In this document: positions 43,251 through 52,149 of the stretch, piece after piece
How the letters are laid out: every line of letters begins with the position of its first letter
How positions within the stretch are numbered: position 1 is the first letter of the stretch
Assembly: GCF_036885195.1 (NCBI RefSeq)
Contig: NZ_CP133656.1
Coordinates: 3,534,001 to 3,598,000 of the forward strand
Source of the DNA: Pectobacterium cacticida
Lineage (GTDB): Bacteria; Pseudomonadota; Gammaproteobacteria; Enterobacterales; Enterobacteriaceae
DNA: 64,000 nucleotides
Direction: 5' to 3'
The notes under the pieces: generated by a model
Told to the model about the DNA's origin: nothing
Databases searched by the model: none
Seen by the model: the letters and a program-made list of their open reading frames with translations, nothing else
Position numbers and translations under genes: made by a program

Positions 43251-43757
43251 TTATGCGGCTTTACTCTTTTCGTAACGCGACATGCGATCCAGATAGCCCA
43301 TAACGAGCGCAGACAGAACAAACGTCAAATGGATAATCACATACCACATCAGCTTGTTATCTGGAACATTACGGGCATCCATGAACACTCGCAGCAGATG
43401 GATCGACGAGATAGCGACAATTGAAGCTGCAACTTTATTTTTTAGCGAGCCTGAATCCATCTTACCGAGCCAGCTCAACTTTTCTCTGCCCTCGGTAATA
43501 TCTAATGCCGACACAAAGTTTTCGTAACCGGACAGCATGACCATCACTAGCAGTCCGCCGACCAACGTCATATCAATCAACGACAACAATACCAGTATCA
43601 AATCCGCTTCCGCTATATCAAAGATAGCAGGTAGGACGTGGAACACCTCCTGGAAAAACTTGATCGCCAGCGCCAGCAAGCCCAGTGATAGTCCAAGGTA
43701 AACGGGGGCTAGCAGCCAGCGCGAGGTATACATCAGATTCTCAATAAAACGTTCCAT
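43251..43757 (-). CDS. yqhA: UPF0114 membrane protein YqhA
   Basis: A 168-residue inner-membrane protein of the YqhA family. Four hydrophobic segments are visible (around residues 13-33, 53-73, 108-125 and 137-155), with the conserved start MERFIENLMYTSRWLLAPVY and the central LSWLGKMDSGSLKNKVAASIVAISSIHLL. Its function is unknown. It stands alone between the CurA-like reductase and the rhaT promoter region. Confidence 0.93.
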   Translation of the reverse strand: MERFIENLMYTSRWLLAPVYLGLSLGLLALAIKFFQEVFHVLPAIFDIAEADLILVLLSLIDMTLVGGLLVMVMLSGYENFVSALDITEGREKLSWLGKMDSGSLKNKVAASIVAISSIHLLRVFMDARNVPDNKLMWYVIIHLTFVLSALVMGYLDRMSRYEKSKAA

Positions 43758-44081
43758 AATTCACTATATGCAGGTGGGAAAAGAGGGAAATAATAGCGAA
43801 AAGTTCTGTTTCAGTGTTAATCAATTATTGTTCGTCATACCGATAGGCAAACTGCTCTGCAGAAGCGCCTTCAGAGAGCGATTCCCCATTTTGTGATCCT
43901 GCCAGCATCAACCTTCCAATCGATGCCGCTTTTCTGTTCGTCATGGCACACATCTGAAGGTGCGTATTTCTCCGCCTTCCTACACTGGTTAGCGCCAGCA
44001 GGTCTGGCAACCTCAATACACCTCACTCTACGTTCAAGGCCGGAAACAGGCCTACTTCAAAGTAAAAACAAGGGGTTACGC
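43758..44081. promoter_or_regulatory. yqhA-rhaT divergent intergenic region
   Basis: These 324 bases separate divergent yqhA and rhaT and should carry the RhaS- and CRP-dependent rhaT promoter. The rhaT frame is open upstream to 43893, but the conserved start is at 44082. A TGTGATCCTGC half site occurs at about 43892; no convincing complete CRP or RhaS site was found. Confidence 0.5.
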
Positions 44082-45116
44082 ATGAGCAATCCTATCTTTC
44101 TTGGTATTTTCTGGCATCTCATCGGCGCAGCCAGCGCCGCCTGCTTCTATGCGCCGTTTAAGCAGGTCAAAAACTGGTCGTGGGAAACCATGTGGTCACT
44201 CGGCGGTTTTTTTTCATGGATTATCCTGCCCTGGAGTATCAGTTGGTGGCTACTTCCAGATTTTTGGCGCTATTACGCCTCATTCGATATGGCGACCCTA
44301 CTTCCCGTCTTTCTCTTTGGCGCCATGTGGGGCATCGGCAACATTAACTACGGCCTGACGATGCGCTACTTGGGCATGTCGATGGGCATCGGCATCGCCA
44401 TCGGCGTGACGCTAATTATTGGCACGCTGATGACACCGGTCTTACAGGGCAAATTCTTCATCCTGTTTAGTTCGACAGGGGGCCAGATGACATTACTGGG
44501 GGTACTGGTTGCCGTCATTGGCGTTGCCATTGTTAGCTATGCTGGTTTGCTAAAAGAACGCGCTCTCGGCATTCGCGCCGAGGAGTTCAACCTGAAAAAA
44601 GGGCTTATTCTGGCGGTAATGTGCGGGATCTTCTCCGCGGGTATGTCGTTTGCCATGGACGCGGCAAAACCCATGCACGCCGCCGCGCAGGCGCTGGGGA
44701 TCAATGCGCTCTATGTGGCGCTTCCCAGCTATGTCGTGATTATGGGCGGCGGCGCCATCGTCAATCTGGGCTTCTGCTTCATTCGTTTGGCTACCTGCAA
44801 AGGCATTTCACTAAAAGCCGATCTGGCACAGGCGAAACCATTACTGATCGCTAATGCGCTGTTCGCTATTCTGGGCGGCGTAATGTGGTATTTTCAGTTC
44901 TTCTTTTATGCCTGGGGGCATGCGAACATTCCAGCCGATTACACCTATATGAGCTGGATGCTGCACATGAGCTTCTATGTATTGTGCGGCGGTATCGTCG
45001 GTTTACTGTTTAAAGAATGGAAAGCCGTCGGCCAGAAGCCCGTACGGACGCTGGTTCTCGGTTGTTTGGTGATCATTCTGGCGGCCAATATTGTCGGCTT
45101 GGGCATGGCCGTATAA
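44082..45116 (+). CDS. rhaT: L-rhamnose/proton symporter RhaT
   Basis: Imports L-rhamnose by proton symport. ATG 44082 (AAGGGG ribosome binding site) gives 344 residues, the E. coli length, with the family start MSNPIFLGIFWHLIGAASAA and ten hydrophobic helices. Conserved blocks include FLFGAMWGIGNINYGLTMRYLGMSMG (residues about 77-102, quoted in part) and LPSYVVIMGGGAI. An apparent upstream extension of 63 residues is rejected as it is unlike any RhaT. It is near, but separate from, the rhaRS/rhaBADM genes, as in E. coli. Confidence 0.97.
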   Translation: MSNPIFLGIFWHLIGAASAACFYAPFKQVKNWSWETMWSLGGFFSWIILPWSISWWLLPDFWRYYASFDMATLLPVFLFGAMWGIGNINYGLTMRYLGMSMGIGIAIGVTLIIGTLMTPVLQGKFFILFSSTGGQMTLLGVLVAVIGVAIVSYAGLLKERALGIRAEEFNLKKGLILAVMCGIFSAGMSFAMDAAKPMHAAAQALGINALYVALPSYVVIMGGGAIVNLGFCFIRLATCKGISLKADLAQAKPLLIANALFAILGGVMWYFQFFFYAWGHANIPADYTYMSWMLHMSFYVLCGGIVGLLFKEWKAVGQKPVRTLVLGCLVIILAANIVGLGMAV

Positions 45117-45128
45117 AGATTTCATTAC

Positions 45129-45162
45129 CGCGTTTGATGCGACAGAATGCGTACCAAACGCG
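45129..45162 (+). terminator. Hairpin after rhaT
   Basis: CGCGTTTG (45129-45136) pairs with CAAACGCG (45155-45162) across an 18-base loop, 13 bases after the rhaT stop, followed by ATAATAAAAGTTTGTT. It is a plausible terminator with a poor U tract. Confidence 0.45.
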
Positions 45163-45364
45163 ATAATAAAAGTTTGTTAAATAGATTTTTATTTGTCAGA
45201 TAAAGCAAACACCTCGATAGTAAATTGAGATATTTTGGAATAGCGCAAAGCCTACAAAAATATTATTCTATTGCTAATTATTTTTATAGAAAATTCCCCG
45301 TTCACGCTAAAATGATATAAGCACGAGAAGGTATAAAACAAGCGGAGTTTATATCCCCCCCCCT

Positions 45365-45985
45365 CTAGCGTGAAGCATTCAATGGAATTTCCGGATCCGG
45401 TTCATGAGTAATACGATTACGTAAATCACGGCGAATAATTTCAATTGACCAGAACCAAATAAGGTGGCCAAAAATTTCAGAAACATGCTCATACCACGGC
45501 AAAGCAAAAAGAGGAGGCGTCAGCCCCATCAAGGGAAATGAAATCATATGGACAAAAATCTGAGCCAGTGCCCCGGCCAATAAACCTTGCCATAACTTGA
45601 TTTTAGGAAACACCTCGGCAATAACACAATAACCGACGGCAAACACGATAGAAAAAACAATATGCGTTACGCCTACCCAATTAAACACATGTCCCGCAAA
45701 GGTATAAACCGCCGCATTAGGATCAACGACCCCAAGCCAATCGCGTAAGAACACATAGGGCGGGTTAAGGAAATTACGTGAACAATCAATATGCTCGGCG
45801 GCCCTAATTAGCGATTCAGGTGCGCAAGCACTACTAAAAATATCCGTAGGGCTGCGCGGAGGAAGCGGGTTTTCTGCTCCCCATTTGACGAAAGAGGAAA
45901 CAATTCCTGCAATCAAACCAATAAAAGCCGCTAATCCATAGCGTCTCCGGGATGGAGATGTTTGTTCAAAAAAGTTCATTTTCAC
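45365..45985 (-). CDS. yagU: YagU family inner-membrane protein
   Basis: A 206-residue membrane protein of the YagU (DUF1440) family, related in E. coli to acid survival. Conserved sequence includes RRRYGLAAFIGLIAGIVSSF (residues about 13-32), NPLPPRSPTDIF, FLRDWLGVVDPNAAVYTFAG and LAGALAQIFVHMISFPLMGL (quoted in part), with a polar ending NRITHEPDPEIPL. An in-frame ATG at 45979 (MNFFEQT) fits the family slightly better than 45985. It stands alone between rhaT and the minisatellite, with about 250 empty bases on either side. Confidence 0.92.
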   Translation of the reverse strand: MKMNFFEQTSPSRRRYGLAAFIGLIAGIVSSFVKWGAENPLPPRSPTDIFSSACAPESLIRAAEHIDCSRNFLNPPYVFLRDWLGVVDPNAAVYTFAGHVFNWVGVTHIVFSIVFAVGYCVIAEVFPKIKLWQGLLAGALAQIFVHMISFPLMGLTPPLFALPWYEHVSEIFGHLIWFWSIEIIRRDLRNRITHEPDPEIPLNASR

Positions 45986-46219
45986 CTACCATGTATATAA
46001 AAAAACTATTCTACATAGGCATCTAATAGCAATAAACGGATTAATTGCTATATTGGAATGTCGCTCTAGTCTATTTTGTTATTAGTGAAATACGGTTTTT
46101 TCATTGCGGCTTATAATGGTAATTTCACTGATTTTTTGTGGGATTTTTATTTAAAAAATAATGAATTCACGTTGAATTAATGAATAGAACATCGCTTCAC
46201 GCAGAGAAATAACGCGTGG

Positions 46220-46444
46220 TTAATAGCGCCCGGCATCCGCAATACAATCATTCACAATACAATCATTCACAATACAATCATTCACAATACAATCATTCCC
46301 AATACAATCATTCCCAATACAATCATTCACAATACAATCATTCCCAATACAATCATTCATAATACAATCATTCACATTACCATCACCCGTCAACGTAATG
46401 ATAACCAAGCTATGCTTTAACGCCTTACTGACGAGCAAGTTCAC
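46220..46444 (-). other. Doubtful small ORF encoding NDCIx pentapeptide repeats after rhaR
   Basis: A 74-codon frame beginning with GTG (46444), which overlaps the rhaR stop in GTGA, typical of translational coupling. It reads MNLLVSKALKHSLVIITLTG followed by nine copies of NDCI plus one variable residue, ending ADAGRY. The repeat DNA is a pure 15-bp minisatellite, a multiple of three, so any frame would give repeats. The unit differences all change the variable residue (Val, Gly, Met) rather than being silent, which argues against selection on protein. Real translation is possible but unproven. Confidence 0.25.
46241..46375. repeat. 15-bp minisatellite, nine copies
   Basis: Nine head-to-tail units of AATACAATCATTCAC with single-base variants in the last three bases (CAC five copies, CCC three, CAT one); a diverged tenth unit, ATTACCATCACCCGT, follows. 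It lies between yagU and rhaR, just downstream of rhaR. Such arrays commonly vary in copy number by slippage. Confidence 0.97.
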
Positions 46445-47295
46445 TCCACATTAACAAAACGCTGGCGATAGGCGCTGGGCGAGACGCCAAATGCCTGATG
46501 GAACACGACGGAAAAGTAATTGCTGTCTTCAAAGCCACATAGCGCGGCAACATCACCAATGGTTTGCTGATCGTAGCGCAACAATTCCATCGCTTTGCAC
46601 AACCGCAATTGGCGCAAATAATGTGGCACGCTCATGCCCGTTTGCGCTTTAAAGCGCGAGCGCAAACCGCGGGCGCTAAAGCGATGCTGTTCGCAAAAGG
46701 CCTCAAAGCGAAACGGCGCGGCAATGCTGGCACGCAGCGCATTCATCAACATATCTAACTGATGTGCATCGGCGAGTTGGGGATTATCCGGCGTGTGGCG
46801 ATAGCGCGCCGCCAGCAAGGCAATCTGCAACAATAATGCTTCGCTCAACTGCAACGATAATGGATCCGATTTCATGCACTCCTGCATTAACGCATCGACC
46901 TTCTCACGCAGGGTGTCCAGACCTTCGGAACCTAAACACCAATGGCGCTGACGTTGTGGGAGCTCGCCGCCCGGTAGTAATGTTTGCCAGTCCGCAGCGA
47001 GCGTCAGTCGATTGCGGACATAAAGGATATTATCGAGTTCAAGCCCATGAACGGATTCATAGCTGTGACGATCGTTCGCAGAGACATAGAACATATCACC
47101 ACGAGTAATACGATAAGGCACATCATTCCAAAGATGCAGGCCATTGCCGCGCCAGACAATAACCAGTTCCTCAAAATCATGATGATGTAGGGGAAACGCC
47201 GACTGCGGTCGCCGATCGGCGACCATAACGGCATTTTTCTCAGTCAGAAAATAATCTTCTGTCTGTAATTTCAACCCCCGAATTACTGCCGCCAT
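46441..47295 (-). CDS. rhaR: Rhamnose regulator RhaR (AraC family)
   Basis: RhaR activates the rhaSR operon in the presence of rhamnose. The 284-residue protein has an N-terminal cupin sensing domain (HHHDFEELVIVWRGNGLHLW, residues about 37-56; DMFYVSANDRHSYE) and a C-terminal AraC-type pair of helix-turn-helices (FRFEAFCEQHRFSARGLRSRF and LCGFEDSNYFSVVFHQAFGVSP). It follows rhaS by 23 bases on the same strand. A small GTG frame overlaps its stop. Length and position match E. coli RhaR. Confidence 0.95.
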   Translation of the reverse strand: MAAVIRGLKLQTEDYFLTEKNAVMVADRRPQSAFPLHHHDFEELVIVWRGNGLHLWNDVPYRITRGDMFYVSANDRHSYESVHGLELDNILYVRNRLTLAADWQTLLPGGELPQRQRHWCLGSEGLDTLREKVDALMQECMKSDPLSLQLSEALLLQIALLAARYRHTPDNPQLADAHQLDMLMNALRASIAAPFRFEAFCEQHRFSARGLRSRFKAQTGMSVPHYLRQLRLCKAMELLRYDQQTIGDVAALCGFEDSNYFSVVFHQAFGVSPSAYRQRFVNVE

Positions 47296-47318
47296 TTCCT
47301 CACCCGTGCTGGTATGAC

Positions 47319-48158
47319 TTACTCTTCATGAGAAAACGCCTGATGGCGTAGTGATTTGGGCGCTTGCGAGAATGCCTTACGGAATTGCGTCGAAAAATGA
47401 TTGCTGTCGCTAAATCCACAAGCGTGAGCAATGGTCGTGATAGAGTCGTCACTTTGCTGCAAGCGCCGCCGAGCCTCTAATAATCTTAACCGATTTAGAT
47501 AACGTTGTGGCGTCATACCCGTGTGTTGTTTGATCTGGCGGTGCAACGTACGTAGCGGCAACGCAAACCGATCGGCCAAACAGCCCCAGTTCACCTCTTC
47601 GCTATAGTTATTTTGCAGCCACCCCAGCAAGGCCTGCACGCCCTGACGTTCGGACCCCGTGCCCTGTGTTTGAAAACAATGCTGACGCAATTGCACCAGA
47701 ATGTGTAGAAACAGACTCTCGCTAGCGGCAATCGCTTCCGGTGTGTCGCTCTGGGAAAGTTCCGCCAGGCTATTAAGCGAATGCTTTAGCTGTTGCATCC
47801 CCACCGCATTGACTTGCCATTGTCCTTGCCACTCGCCATTGGGGCCATAGGGTAAAAATGCGGCGATATCGGAAAGAAAGCGGAACCCACGCGGCGAGCG
47901 GTACAACATGTTCGTCAGGCATAATCCCTCGACGTCTTCAAACATATGCCGATCGTTATCGCGGACAAAGAACACCGAGCCACTGCATAGCGCATAGGGT
48001 TGATCGTTGAACACGTGGACACCCGCGCCCTGTTCCACCAGCACGATTTCCCAGAAATCATGATAATGTTCGGGAAAGGCCGTTTGTGGCGTGCGCGGCT
48101 CTACCGCGACAGTAACAGCACGCGAAGTGAAAAAATCATCAGCACGAAGTAACGTCAT
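47319..48158 (-). CDS. rhaS: Rhamnose operon activator RhaS (AraC family)
   Basis: RhaS binds rhamnose and activates rhaBAD and rhaT. ATG 48158, after GGAGAACTGAA, gives 279 residues, almost equal to E. coli RhaS (278), starting MTLLRADDFFTSRAV. The cupin domain shows FPEHYHDFWEIVLVEQGAG (about residues 31-49) and FVRDNDRHMFE, and the DNA-binding domain LPLRTLHRQIKQHTGMTPQRY and CGFSDSNHFSTQFRKAF. A longer frame upstream (to 48248) falls in the promoter region. It is divergent from rhaB; the intergenic region holds two CRP sites. Confidence 0.95.
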   Translation of the reverse strand: MTLLRADDFFTSRAVTVAVEPRTPQTAFPEHYHDFWEIVLVEQGAGVHVFNDQPYALCSGSVFFVRDNDRHMFEDVEGLCLTNMLYRSPRGFRFLSDIAAFLPYGPNGEWQGQWQVNAVGMQQLKHSLNSLAELSQSDTPEAIAASESLFLHILVQLRQHCFQTQGTGSERQGVQALLGWLQNNYSEEVNWGCLADRFALPLRTLHRQIKQHTGMTPQRYLNRLRLLEARRRLQQSDDSITTIAHACGFSDSNHFSTQFRKAFSQAPKSLRHQAFSHEE

Positions 48159-48296
48159 TTCAGTTCTCCATTCAGCTTTTGCCAAAACGAGTCTTTGAAA
48201 AAGAGTAGCCAGAAGCGGCACCATCGACCTTAAAATACCGTCACCCACGCGTTACCTTATTGCTCTTTTTTTAAGATTCCGCCCCTCAATTGATTG

Positions 48297-48318
48297 AACT
48301 GTGGTCAGGATCACACCG
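48297..48318. promoter_or_regulatory. CRP site, rhaS side
   Basis: TGTGG-TCAGGA-TCACA: one mismatch in ten core positions with the correct 6-base spacer. It lies on the rhaS side of the shared region. Confidence 0.75.
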
Positions 48319-48363
48319 CCTTATCCCTTGCTTTTTCATGGTTACCATCGAGCAAACTTGCCA

Positions 48364-48385
48364 GACTGTGACCCCTTTCACAGTC
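48364..48385. promoter_or_regulatory. CRP site, rhaB side
   Basis: TGTGA and TCACA with the consensus 6-base spacer (CCCCTT). Both half sites are perfect. Confidence 0.85.
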
Positions 48386-48492
48386 AGCTTTGTCATTTTG
48401 CCAGACGCCAGTCGTAGATGGCACTCATAGGAAGGCAGCCCGCATTACCGCTCATTACACTGCAACACATCTAACAATAAGGAGTTGTGGCT

Positions 48493-49983
48493 ATGGCGGT
48501 GAAAAATATCGTGGCAGTGGATTTAGGCGCTTCCAGCGGTCGGGTGATGCTGGCAACCTTACACACTGCGACGCAGCATCTGACGCTGAAAGAAATTCAC
48601 CGATTCAGCAATACGCTGGTTTTTCAGGACGGTCATCACCAGTGGGATCTTGCCGCGCTGGAGCGCGACATCCTCATTGGGTTACACCAAATCGATGCCA
48701 TGGGTATCGCCCCGGATAGTATTGGGGTTGATAGTTGGGCGGTGGATTATGTGTTGCTTGATAAAAATGGTCGGCGTCTCGGCCTACCGTATTCCTATCG
48801 TGACCATCGCACTGACGGCGTAATGGCGACGGTGACCGCAGAGTTAGGGCGTGAGGCCATCTACCAGCGTACCGGCATTCAGTTTCTGCCATTTAACACC
48901 CTGTATCAGCTCAAAGCCTTACGCGATGCACAACCCGATTATTGGCAGCAGGTGGCGCATTTGCTGATGATCCCAGACTATTTTCACTATCGTCTCACCG
49001 GGAATATCGTCTGCGAATACACCAACGCCAGCACGACCCAACTACTTAATCTGCATAATAAAAGCTGGGATCGCGAACTGCTGCGCTATCTGGATATCCC
49101 GCGTCATTGGTTAAGCGAACCGGTACAGCCGGGGCACACCGTGGGAAGCTGGATCGCACCAAGCGGGCGCAAGATCCCCGTCACAGCCGTTGCCACGCAC
49201 GACACGGCCAGCGCGGTGGTCGGCACGCCATTACAGAACCGCGACAGCGCTTACCTCAGTTCCGGCACCTGGTCGCTGATGGGTATTGAGAGCGACATCC
49301 CCTTTAATGGCCCTCAGGCGTTGGCGGCAAATATCACTAACGAAGGCGGCGTGGACGGCACCTATCGGGTGCTGAAGAATATTATGGGCCTGTGGCTACT
49401 ACAGCGCCTTTGTCGGGAGCGCGACATTACGGATTTAAGCGCACTCATTCAATCCGCCGCCGCCCTGCCCGGCTTCGTCAGCTTGATTAATCCCAATGAC
49501 GAGCGTTTTATCAATCCGCCCTCCATGCAGGAAGCGATCCGCGACTATTGCCGCGAGCATAACCAACCTGTTCCCCGAACCGATGCCGAACTGGCGCGTT
49601 GCATTTTCGACAGCCTCGCGTTGCTTTACCGCCAGGTCGTGTTGGAGTTGGGCGATCTGCGCCATGCGCCAATCCGCCAATTGCACATTGTCGGCGGCGG
49701 TTGCCAGAACACGTTTTTGAACCAACTGTGCGCCGATGTGTGCCAGATTCCGGTGCTGGCCGGGCCGGTCGAAGCCTCAACGCTTGGCAACATCGGTTGC
49801 CAACTGATGGCGCTGGACGCCGTCACCGACCTTGCCGCCTTCCGCCGTTTGCTAACGCATAACTTCCCTCTGCAACGCTTTACCCCCCGTGCGGAGAGTG
49901 ATTTTGCCGGGCACTGGCGTCGTTTTCAGGCGCTCAGCCAGCCAGAAACCGCCCCAAAGGGCAAAAAGGAGACTACGCAATGA
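48493..49983 (+). CDS. rhaB: Rhamnulokinase RhaB
   Basis: Phosphorylates L-rhamnulose at O1. ATG 48493 follows AAGGAG at good spacing and gives 496 residues (E. coli 489); the GTG two codons upstream is less well placed. FGGY-kinase features are seen: VAVDLGASSGRVML (residues about 7-20), GVDSWAVDYVLLD (about 79-91), THDTASAVVGTPLQN, SSGTWSLMGIE and HIVGGGCQNTFLNQLCAD. Its stop overlaps the rhaA start (ATGA), so rhaBAD is translationally coupled. Confidence 0.97.
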   Translation: MAVKNIVAVDLGASSGRVMLATLHTATQHLTLKEIHRFSNTLVFQDGHHQWDLAALERDILIGLHQIDAMGIAPDSIGVDSWAVDYVLLDKNGRRLGLPYSYRDHRTDGVMATVTAELGREAIYQRTGIQFLPFNTLYQLKALRDAQPDYWQQVAHLLMIPDYFHYRLTGNIVCEYTNASTTQLLNLHNKSWDRELLRYLDIPRHWLSEPVQPGHTVGSWIAPSGRKIPVTAVATHDTASAVVGTPLQNRDSAYLSSGTWSLMGIESDIPFNGPQALAANITNEGGVDGTYRVLKNIMGLWLLQRLCRERDITDLSALIQSAAALPGFVSLINPNDERFINPPSMQEAIRDYCREHNQPVPRTDAELARCIFDSLALLYRQVVLELGDLRHAPIRQLHIVGGGCQNTFLNQLCADVCQIPVLAGPVEASTLGNIGCQLMALDAVTDLAAFRRLLTHNFPLQRFTPRAESDFAGHWRRFQALSQPETAPKGKKETTQ

Positions 49984-51242
49984 GTACACCAATTGAAACC
50001 GCCTGGCAGTTGGCAAAAGCGCGCTATGCCAGCCTGAATGTTGATGTTGAGGCCGCGCTGAATCAGCTCGATCAGATACCGGTGTCAATGCACTGCTGGC
50101 AGGGTGACGATGTGGCTGGGTTTGAGCAAACCGGCGGGCCATTAACCGGCGGCATTCAAGCCACGGGCAACTACCCAGGCAAGGCAAACACGCCAGAGGA
50201 ACTGCGCGCCGATCTGGAACAGGCCTTTGCACTGATTCCCGGTCCTAAACGGCTTAACTTACACGCCATCTATCTCGAATCCGCGCAGCCTGTCGCCCGC
50301 AACGAAATTGCCCCTGAACATTTCAGCCAGTGGGTTGCCTGGGCTAAACGCCACCAGCTAGGGCTGGATTTCAACCCAACCTGCTTCTCGCATCCGCTGA
50401 GCGCCGATGGTTTTACCCTATCGCATCCTGACGAAAAGGTACGCCGTTTCTGGATTGAGCACTGCCAGGCCAGCCGCCGGATTTCAGCCTACTTCGGCCG
50501 CGAGCTCGGTACGCCTTCCGTGATGAACATCTGGGTACCAGATGGTATGAAAGATTTGACTATCGACCGTTTGGCATTCCGTCAGCGGCTGCTTAACGCC
50601 CTGGATGAGATTATCGCTGAACCACTCGATCAGGCGCACCATATTGACGCGGTGGAAAGTAAGCTATTCGGGATCGGCGCAGAAAGCTTTACCGTCGGCT
50701 CCAACGAATTCTATCTTGGCTATGCCGCCAGTCGCGGCACCGCGCTCTGTTTGGACGCGGGTCACTTCCACCCGACAGAAGTGATTTCCGACAAGATCTC
50801 CAGTGCCATTCTGTACGTCCCCCGTCTACTGCTGCACGTTAGCCGCCCGGTACGCTGGGACAGCGACCATGTCGTGTTGCTGGATGATGAAACGCAGGCT
50901 ATCGCTCACGAAATCGTACGGCATAAGTTGCTTAACCGCGTGCATATCGGGCTCGATTTCTTTGATGCCTCGATCAACCGTATCGCCGCCTGGGTCATCG
51001 GCACCCGTAATATGAAAAAAGCCTTGCTGCGCGCCCTGCTGGAGCCCACGGAAACGCTACGCCAATTGGAACAAAACGGCGATTACACGGCGCGTCTGGC
51101 CCTGCTGGAAGAACAGAAATCACTGCCGTGGCAGGCCGTCTGGGAGCATTACTGCCAGCGTCATGACGTGATACCGGGCAGCGAATGGCTGCAACAGGTG
51201 CGTCAGTATGAAGAAACCATCCTCACTCAACGTCAAGGGTAA
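49980..51242 (+). CDS. rhaA: L-rhamnose isomerase RhaA
   Basis: Interconverts L-rhamnose and L-rhamnulose using metal ions. The 420-residue protein (E. coli 419) carries CWQGDDVAGFEQTGG (residues about 38-52), GLDFNPTCFSHPLSADGFTL, LCLDAGHFHPTEVISDKIS (metal-site His and Asp; about 257-275) and IGLDFFDASINRIAAW. The ATG overlaps the rhaB stop. It is followed by rhaD after four bases. Confidence 0.97.
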   Translation: MSTPIETAWQLAKARYASLNVDVEAALNQLDQIPVSMHCWQGDDVAGFEQTGGPLTGGIQATGNYPGKANTPEELRADLEQAFALIPGPKRLNLHAIYLESAQPVARNEIAPEHFSQWVAWAKRHQLGLDFNPTCFSHPLSADGFTLSHPDEKVRRFWIEHCQASRRISAYFGRELGTPSVMNIWVPDGMKDLTIDRLAFRQRLLNALDEIIAEPLDQAHHIDAVESKLFGIGAESFTVGSNEFYLGYAASRGTALCLDAGHFHPTEVISDKISSAILYVPRLLLHVSRPVRWDSDHVVLLDDETQAIAHEIVRHKLLNRVHIGLDFFDASINRIAAWVIGTRNMKKALLRALLEPTETLRQLEQNGDYTARLALLEEQKSLPWQAVWEHYCQRHDVIPGSEWLQQVRQYEETILTQRQG

Positions 51243-51246
51243 GATT

Positions 51247-52071
51247 ATGCAAGCAATTCACGCTTCCTGGTTTGTACAGGGAATGATTAAAGCCACCAGC
51301 GACATGTGGCTCAAAGGCTGGGATGAACGTAATGGCGGCAACGTCAGTCTGCGGTTGACGGCAGAGGATGTGGCACCCTATGAAAGCGATTTCTACCCGC
51401 AGCCGCGTCATGAGGCACTCTCACAGCCCATGCCAGAACTGGCAAACTGCTGGTTCATCGTCACCGGTTCCGGCAAATTCTTCCGCAATGTCCAACTGGA
51501 CCCGGCCGATTCACTGGTGGTGTTACAGGTCGATAACGATGGCAAAGGCTACCGCATCTTCTGGGGGCTGACCAACGGCGGCCTGCCGACCTCTGAACTG
51601 GCCTCGCATTTTCAGTCGCACATTGTCCGCATGGGCGTGACCGACGGGCGCGATCGCATCATCATGCACTGCCATGCAACCAATCTGATCGCGTTGAGCT
51701 ATGTGTTGGAGCTAAATACCGCGGCCTTTACCCGCGAACTGTGGGAAGGCAGCACGGAGTGCCTGGTCGTCTTCCCGGACGGCGTGGGAATAGTGCCATG
51801 GATGGTACCGGGCACCGATGCCATTGGCGACGCCACTGCGGAGCAAATGAAACGCCATTCGCTGGTGCTGTGGCCCTTCCACGGTATCTTCGGTTCTGGC
51901 CCGACGTTGGATGAAACCTTTGGCTTGATCGATACCGCAGAAAAATCCGCCGAAGTGATGGTAAAAGTCAGATCGATGGGCGGTAAGAAGCAAACCATCT
52001 CAACCGAAGAGCTGATTGCATTGGGTAAACGTTTCGGCGTCACCCCGCTGGAAGCCGCGCTGCACGTATAG
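51247..52071 (+). CDS. rhaD: Rhamnulose-1-phosphate aldolase RhaD
   Basis: Class II zinc aldolase that cleaves L-rhamnulose 1-phosphate to dihydroxyacetone phosphate and L-lactaldehyde. ATG 51247 gives 274 residues, identical in length to E. coli RhaD, starting MQAIHASWFVQGMIKAT. Key motifs: WDERNGGNVSLRL (about 24-36), FIVTGSGKFFRNVQ, MHCHATNLIALSY (two zinc-binding histidines, about 139-151) and LWPFHGIFGSGPT (third histidine). A longer frame starting inside rhaA is not used. It lies four bases after the rhaA stop. Confidence 0.97.
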   Translation: MQAIHASWFVQGMIKATSDMWLKGWDERNGGNVSLRLTAEDVAPYESDFYPQPRHEALSQPMPELANCWFIVTGSGKFFRNVQLDPADSLVVLQVDNDGKGYRIFWGLTNGGLPTSELASHFQSHIVRMGVTDGRDRIIMHCHATNLIALSYVLELNTAAFTRELWEGSTECLVVFPDGVGIVPWMVPGTDAIGDATAEQMKRHSLVLWPFHGIFGSGPTLDETFGLIDTAEKSAEVMVKVRSMGGKKQTISTEELIALGKRFGVTPLEAALHV

Positions 52072-52087
52072 CGCATACTGCTAAAAT

Positions 52088-52111
52088 CGCCACGACAAGC
52101 GTGTCGTGGCG
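52088..52111 (+). terminator. Intercistronic hairpin between rhaD and rhaM
   Basis: CGCCACGACA and TGTCGTGGCG form a perfect 10-bp stem with an AGCG tetraloop, 16 bases past the rhaD stop. There is no U tract, and rhaM lies only 38 bases further, so it may stabilise the rhaBAD message or attenuate rather than end transcription. Confidence 0.6.
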
Positions 52112-52149
52112 CACAGCTAACGACGATAGAAGAATAGAGGAGCTCAACC

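Larger units (their letters stand above)
48159..48492. promoter_or_regulatory. rhaSR-rhaBAD divergent control region with two CRP sites
   Basis: About 330 bases between the two divergent operons. CRP site A at 48364-48385 is a perfect TGTGA-CCCCTT-TCACA, 118 bases before the rhaB start. Site B at 48297-48318 reads TGTGG-TCAGGA-TCACA, about 150 bases before rhaS. Their centres are 67 bp apart. RhaS and RhaR sites should lie near each promoter but I could not delimit them. Confidence 0.8.

Noticed and set aside
43893..44081. N-terminal extension of rhaT
   Set aside because: RhaT proteins start at MSNPI; the extension has no similarity and lies in the promoter region.
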